NCBI RefSeq assembly: GCF_938018035.1
Contig: NZ_CALIJF010000074.1
Location: 1-8,558 of the forward strand
Direction: 5' to 3'
Source of the DNA: an uncultured Campylobacter sp.
GTDB taxonomy: Bacteria; Campylobacterota; Campylobacteria; Campylobacterales; Campylobacteraceae
DNA length: 8,558 bases
Positions 5,199 through 8,558 of the stretch are shown piece by piece (the stretch's first letter is position 1; each line of letters starts with the position of its first letter). The notes under the pieces were generated by a model. It saw only the letters and a list, made by a program, of their open reading frames with translations, was not told the origin of the DNA and ran no database searches. Both the position numbers and the translations under genes were made by a program.

Positions 5199-6597
5199 AT
5201 GGGTTATGAGAAAAGAAGCCTGGGAAGCTTTGAGGGACGCAAAATTTACGAAATTCTGCTTAGCCTCGGATACGATATGAAATCCGCGCAGCGCATTTGT
5301 GACAAGCATCGCGTAACCGATGCAGAGGATCAAAATTTACATAAGAACTCCGTCGCGCACGGAGAAATTTTTTTGATCGATTACAAATGCGAGCCGCGCG
5401 GACTGAAGCCTATTTTTGAGTGCGATGCGTTTGCGGCATTTGACAAGCCGAGTGGAATTTTAAGCCATCCGAGCGGGCGCAACTCGCCTTATAATATGTA
5501 TGACGAGATCTGGTCGCTATACGGGCAGGACGCGTGCGTGGCGCATAGGCTTGATTTAGAAACCAGCGGAATTCTTATCGTCGCTAAGGATAAAGACGCG
5601 GCGCGCGAGCTCAAAGAGTGCTTCGAACAAAAGCTATCTAGCGCTCGTACGAGGGGATTTGAGAGAGGGCTTGCGAGGTGATTTGCAAAGTGCCGCTTAC
5701 AATGGCGAGATAGAGGATTGCTATGCGCTAGGCTCGGATGAAATTTGCGGATCGAAATTTGCGGGCGATGCTGTGAGTTTACCAAGTAGCGTATCGGATC
5801 TGCGCGATATGCGAGCTTTAAAAGGGGCAGGCGATAAATTTGGATTTAATATCTTGTCTAATGGTGCGAGTAGGGGATTATGGCGCAGCACTCTATCTGG
5901 CGGCGCGCAGGCTAAATTTAAATCTGGCGCTCCCACTGGCGATGTTGACAGCGGATCTGAATTTGATGACTTATCTTGCGGCGTGAGCGATAAACTTAAA
6001 CCCGCTATCGCGATGAGTAGCGCGGATAGAGGACATAAACCTTGCGCCTTATCTATGGCTAAATCTTTGCCAGCTACTTCTAAGGGCTACGTAAATTTGA
6101 AAAAATTTGAGCCTACAAAATACGTAAAATTTAGCGAAAAACTGAAATTTTTAAAGGATTTTGAGGGGTTTGTGATTGATGCTCCGATCGCTCCTAGCGA
6201 CGAGTTTGCCGATCTTAAAATTCGTATGAAAATATCGCGCGATGGTAAGGAGGCGATCACGCTGATACGCCCGCTGCGATATTTTGAGGACATGGACGCT
6301 AGCCTGATTGAGTGCTATCCGCTGACGGGTAGGCAGCATCAGATCAGGCTGCATCTATTTGCCGCGGGCGTGCCGATACTGGGAGAGCCACTGTATGGGC
6401 TTTCGCGCGAGCAAGCGGAGAGGATATTGGATAAAAAGATGGTTGAGACGGAGCGGATCAGAACGACTGGGGCGCCGAGATTGTTACTGCACGCGAATGC
6501 GATTTGCTTCGAACTAGGCGGCGAAAGATACGAGATAAAAAGCGAATTTGACGCCGCAAGAGAGTTTTATAATCTCGCGAAAATCGGTAAAATTTAA
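5199..6597 (+). pseudogene. RluA/RluD-family 23S rRNA pseudouridine synthase, frameshifted and enlarged
   Basis: Two overlapping frames together make one RluA-family pseudouridine synthase. The first (5199-5681) carries an S4-like RNA-binding region (about residues 14-70), FDKPSGILSHPSG (81-93) and the catalytic motif HRLDLETSG (115-123 region, Asp119), then runs out of frame after ECFEQK. The next frame begins KSYLALVRGD at 5629, the expected next strand (family K-x-Y-L-A-L-V-x-G). It continues through FVIDAPI (from 6169), LTGRQHQIRLHL (near 6322) and the end at 6597. Family spacing between the F of ECFEQ and the Y of SYLALV suggests a small loss of about 11-14 nt there (inference). The TTG at 5659 is not a credible start. 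A long extra segment lies between VRGD and FVIDAPI. Conserved residues downstream look undamaged, so the break is recent or is a sequencing error. From memory, C. jejuni has an RluA-type gene (Cj0022c) beside purB. Confidence -1.
5662..6165 (+). other. About 165-residue insert inside the pseudouridine synthase catalytic domain
   Basis: Relatives pass almost directly from YLALVxG to FVIDAPI. Here about 165 codons lie between them, in frame and without a stop. The translated part is Ser/Ala/Gly/Asp/Lys-rich with no recognised domain and looks mostly disordered. Its left edge carries a near-identical 12-nt repeat (CGAGGGGATTTG at 5650-5661, CGAGGTGATTTG at 5674-5685; 11 of 12 match), giving the protein repeat RGDL...RGDL. 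It could be a surface-loop expansion or inserted DNA that kept the frame. Confidence -1.
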
Positions 6598-6799
6598 GTA
6601 ACTCAATAAAATTTTGAGGTGGCGACGATTATTTTTATGGTCAGGATTTTGCTTTTGCTGGTTTTTATAAAATTTTGTGCTTACAACGGCATTAATTTAT
6701 TAATTTCTCATCTATGGTTATTAAAAATTTTAAGACGATTTTATTTTGATAGCTATAATTCATAATTAGAATATTAGTAATTTTGAATAAAGGATGAAA
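6598..6799 (+). promoter_or_regulatory. AT-rich gap with promoter and start-deciding ribosome-binding site for the 6800 gene
   Basis: An exact TATAAT lies at 6754-6759, about 40 nt before the gene. AAAGGA at 6789-6794 is 5 nt from ATG 6800 but overlaps the earlier ATG at 6794, so 6800 is the better start. A weak 5-bp stem, CTCAA/TTGAG (6602-6606 and 6614-6618), follows the rlu stop codon and is not a convincing terminator. A+T content rises sharply here. Confidence -1.
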
Positions 6800-7432
6800 A
6801 TGTTGTGGTGGGAAAAAACAGTAGAGTATTATTTTGTAAAGCAGTGCTTGTTGGACATCGATATAGCTCCACTTGATGGTGATGTAGAAAAAATAGGTGA
6901 TGCCTTAACTCATAACAATGGGAAGTTTTTACTTATAGAGTTTAAAAGGGCATTCGAGAATTTATCCTCAGAAAAGAGAAAATATGCAGATTGGGAAAAA
7001 AGCGCTAAGGCCATAAAAGCATATAATTCAACTTGGCTAGACAACGGGTTTCATATATTTATTTTCGGTAGCGAAAATTACGGTAAATTTGAGCTCAGAG
7101 CGCATAAATATTGGATGCTTCAAGATAAGCTGGGTGGCAGTATAAAAGATTTTAAATCTGGTGTTGATTCTTTTAAAAAATACAATCAAGAACATGGAAT
7201 ATTTAAAAGAGAATTTGACGAATACGCCAATTTTCTTTTTAAGCAAAAGGGCGGGGCGGGAAGCTCTGTTAATTTAGAAAGCTCGGCATTAATAGCAAGC
7301 ATGGGGAGCAAAACGGTAGTTGCTTCTTTTGGGGAATATTGCAAGAGGGTGCTTAATTTAGAAAATAGTAAAAAACAAGAACATACCATAAATATAACAC
7401 CACCAAGTAGAGGTATGAGTTTTAGACGGTAA
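6800..7432 (+). CDS. Unrecognised protein with a PD-(D/E)XK nuclease-like core
   Basis: A 210-residue soluble protein; I do not recognise its family by name. An N-terminal helix with Glu5 and Glu9 (EKTVEYYFVKQCL) is followed by IGDALTHNNGKFLLIEFKRA. There Asp34, then Glu47-x-Lys49 on a hydrophobic strand, match the D...ExK pattern and the order of the PD-(D/E)XK nuclease fold. A later strand, FHIFIFG, could complete the sheet. The middle is Lys-rich and helical, and the tail (TINITPPSRGMSFRR) is polar and basic. No signal peptide or membrane span is seen. It stands alone, is visibly more A+T-rich than the housekeeping genes, and lies beside an insertion sequence, so horizontal gain is likely. 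A nuclease in defence or DNA processing is the leading guess; the motif alone could also be chance. Confidence -1.
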   Translation: MLWWEKTVEYYFVKQCLLDIDIAPLDGDVEKIGDALTHNNGKFLLIEFKRAFENLSSEKRKYADWEKSAKAIKAYNSTWLDNGFHIFIFGSENYGKFELRAHKYWMLQDKLGGSIKDFKSGVDSFKKYNQEHGIFKREFDEYANFLFKQKGGAGSSVNLESSALIASMGSKTVVASFGEYCKRVLNLENSKKQEHTINITPPSRGMSFRR

Positions 7433-7738
7433 TTATTAATGACTTTGATATCTATAGTATAAAAACTTGAAATATGAGGACAAGTAAGAGCTGAGGATTG
7501 CTTTAGTTATTTGTTTTGAATAATCGCAAGTTTTAGTATATAATATAGAAGTTGAATGGCGGCATATATTTGTGGTATGCTAGAAATTTTATAAACAGCA
7601 AAGAGAGAATGCTATATTCCTCGTTGTATTGATAAAATTCTATATCTATTTATTTGTGCAATCATAATTATAGATTGGTATGAAATTTGATCGATAAAAA
7701 TTTGCGTAAGATTGAGCTATGACATCTAATTTTTATTT
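7433..7738. other. AT-rich intergenic region between the nuclease-like gene and the insertion sequence
   Basis: About 300 bp with no supported gene. A TATAAT at 7539-7544 is promoter-like, but only very short frames follow it (one from TTG 7552 to 7632, 26 residues, without a good ribosome-binding site). TTGCGTAAG at 7702-7710 recurs inverted on the other side of the insertion sequence. No terminator hairpin with a T-run was found after the 6800 gene. Confidence -1.
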
Positions 7739-7757
7739 GGCTCAATTAAACTTAAGC
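7739..7757 (+). repeat. Left terminal inverted repeat of the IS
   Basis: GGCTCAATTAAACTTAAGC, read inward on the plus strand. It differs from the right repeat at positions 6, 7 and 10 and contains the last codons and stop of the transposase gene. Confidence -1.
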
Positions 7758-8440
7758 GGATTCCCTCTTATCAATTTCAACAGTTTCTGATATAGGTTTT
7801 CCTGTGTAGTTTTAGTATTATATCTAAATTCACATTCTTTAAGATGAAGCAAGAAATTCTCTTTCTTAATGCCTTTAAATTTAGCTAGTCTATGTTTAGC
7901 ATAGCCCCAGAAATTCTCAATACCATTTATATGGTTTTTACCATTAGCAAATTCATTCTTTGAGTGCTTCACTCTATAATGAGCTTTGGCCCCGTAATCA
8001 ACCAATCCATCATAAGCTTTCCAGCAATCAGAATAGATAGTAGAGCTATCAAGCGCGCTATATTGAGATAATATAGGTATCAGTTCATTTGCAGAGCAGT
8101 TTTTAACTACTTGGGTATAGACCTTACCGTCACGCTTTAGCATTCCAAATACCGGAGTTTTATTTGCTGCGCCTCTACCTCTTTTGCCTCTTACTCGTTT
8201 AGATCCAAAGTAGCTTTCATCAATCTCTATCTCGCCTGAAAACTTAGATATCTTCTCACACTCTTTAGACATAAGAGCTCTTATTTCTCTAAAGATTTTA
8301 CATAGGGTTGCTTCTGAAATTTTAGTTAAATTTGATATCTTTGATGCTTCTATGTCTTCTGCAAAATACTTGAGAATTTCTCTAAATTTCTTTTCCGAAA
8401 TTCTTGAACGGACTATATACCTGTTTTTCATAGCTCTCAT
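7742..8440 (-). CDS. IS1595-family (ISXO2-like, IS1016 group) transposase
   Basis: A 232-residue DDE-type transposase that would cut and join the ends of its own element. An N-terminal helical, helix-turn-helix-like region (about residues 30-56, ISNLTKISEATLCKIFREI) precedes the ISXO2-like catalytic domain. Visible motifs are GEIEIDESYFGSKRVRGKRG (69-88, first Asp at 74), VFGMLKRDGKVYT (97-109), YSDCWKAYDGL (136-146, second Asp at 138), HINGIENFWGYAKHRL (170-185, third acidic residue Glu175 after Asn172) and LHLKECEFRYN (198-208). It lacks the N-terminal zinc ribbon of larger IS1595 transposases, as in IS1016. No frameshift or stop is seen, so it may be active. The start at 8440 is supported by AAAGGAG at 8459-8453, though its 12-nt spacing is long. 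It is more A+T-rich than the chromosomal genes. Confidence -1.
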   Translation of the reverse strand: MRAMKNRYIVRSRISEKKFREILKYFAEDIEASKISNLTKISEATLCKIFREIRALMSKECEKISKFSGEIEIDESYFGSKRVRGKRGRGAANKTPVFGMLKRDGKVYTQVVKNCSANELIPILSQYSALDSSTIYSDCWKAYDGLVDYGAKAHYRVKHSKNEFANGKNHINGIENFWGYAKHRLAKFKGIKKENFLLHLKECEFRYNTKTTQENLYQKLLKLIRGNPLKFN

Positions 8441-8465
8441 CGTAACTTACTACTCCTTTGTGTGA

Positions 8466-8484
8466 GCTTAAGTTAAAGAGAGCC
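8466..8484 (-). repeat. Right terminal inverted repeat of the IS
   Basis: Read inward on the minus strand it is GGCTCTCTTTAACTTAAGC, matching the left repeat at 16 of 19 positions. It lies upstream of the transposase start and probably overlaps its promoter region. Confidence -1.
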
Positions 8485-8558
8485 TAAATTTATTTGTTGA
8501 GCATTTGCTTTATATGCCGTAATATATAAAAAGTTTAACTTACGCAAGCTCATTCCTT
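8485..8558. other. Right flank of the IS with an inverted partial copy of its end
   Basis: No gene is visible in these last 74 bp. TTTAACTTACGCAAGCTCA at 8534-8552 is an inverted copy of the IS-end motif at 8463-8477 with four extra bases (CGCA). It could be the end of a second related element continuing past the window, or a target-site relic. Confidence -1.

Larger units (their letters stand above)
7739..8484 (-). mobile_element. IS1595-family insertion sequence (IS1016-like group), about 746 bp
   Basis: A compact element made of one transposase gene and 19-bp imperfect terminal inverted repeats that agree at 16 of 19 positions. The transposase stop codon (7742-7744) lies inside the left repeat, as expected for a minimal element. 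The family usually makes 8-bp target duplications, but the bases directly outside the repeats (TTTTATTT and TAAATTTA) do not match. TTTATTTG occurs at 7732-7739 and again at 8489-8496, 4 bp off the right end, so the exact boundary or the age of the copy is uncertain. Confidence -1.

Noticed and set aside
5124..5333. In-frame 70-residue N-terminal extension of PurB from ATG 5333
   Set aside because: It reads through the purB promoter and ribosome-binding site and over the start of the rlu gene, and is unlike the family N-terminus; ATG 5123 has GAAAGG at good spacing.
5659..6597. Independent 312-residue protein starting at TTG 5659
   Set aside because: The frame is open upstream with KSYLALVRGD, the continuation of the pseudouridine synthase; it is the back half of a broken gene.
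6794..6799. ATG 6794 as start of the nuclease-like gene
   Set aside because: The AAAGGA ribosome-binding site overlaps this ATG; ATG 6800 has correct spacing.
7552..7632. 26-residue frame from TTG 7552 downstream of a TATAAT box
   Set aside because: Very short, rare start codon, weak ribosome-binding site and no homology I recognise.

Overview
The window looks like a Campylobacter chromosome. Reasons: an A+T-rich background full of AAATTT/TAAAATT words, TATAAT -10 boxes without clear -35 boxes, and a divergent pair of purB and an RluA-type pseudouridine synthase gene. From memory, C. jejuni has the same pair (Cj0023/Cj0022c). The housekeeping genes look less A+T-rich than those of C. jejuni, which points (by inference) to a higher-GC oral species of the C. 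gracilis, rectus, showae or concisus kind.

Layout. Positions 1-231 (minus) hold the first 77 codons of an amino-acid ABC transporter permease. Positions 398-1870 (minus) hold a complete DASS/SLC13 sodium-coupled anion transporter. Positions 2355-2987 (plus) hold a small outer-membrane beta-barrel protein with its own promoter, an approximately 115-nt leader, a GTG start and a strong terminator. A gap of about 750 bp (3045-3791) has no convincing gene but contains several inverted repeats, one of them a 72-nt hairpin. purB (3792-5123, minus) and the rlu gene (5199-6597, plus) are transcribed divergently from a short shared promoter region. The rlu gene is frameshifted and also carries about 165 extra residues inside its catalytic domain.

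From about 6600 to the end the DNA is more A+T-rich and looks accessory. It holds an unrecognised gene (6800-7432, plus) with residues arranged like a PD-(D/E)XK nuclease core. A compact IS1595-family (IS1016-like) insertion sequence follows at 7739-8484, with 19-bp imperfect terminal inverted repeats and an apparently intact transposase on the minus strand.

Functionally the left half is envelope and nutrient uptake (amino-acid import, probable dicarboxylate import, an outer-membrane barrel), the middle is purine synthesis and RNA modification, and the right end is mobile DNA with a possible nuclease cargo or neighbour. I found no tRNA, rRNA or CRISPR array. The most interesting items are the broken and enlarged pseudouridine synthase, the nuclease-like orphan beside the IS, and the large hairpin containing a consensus DnaA-box 9-mer.
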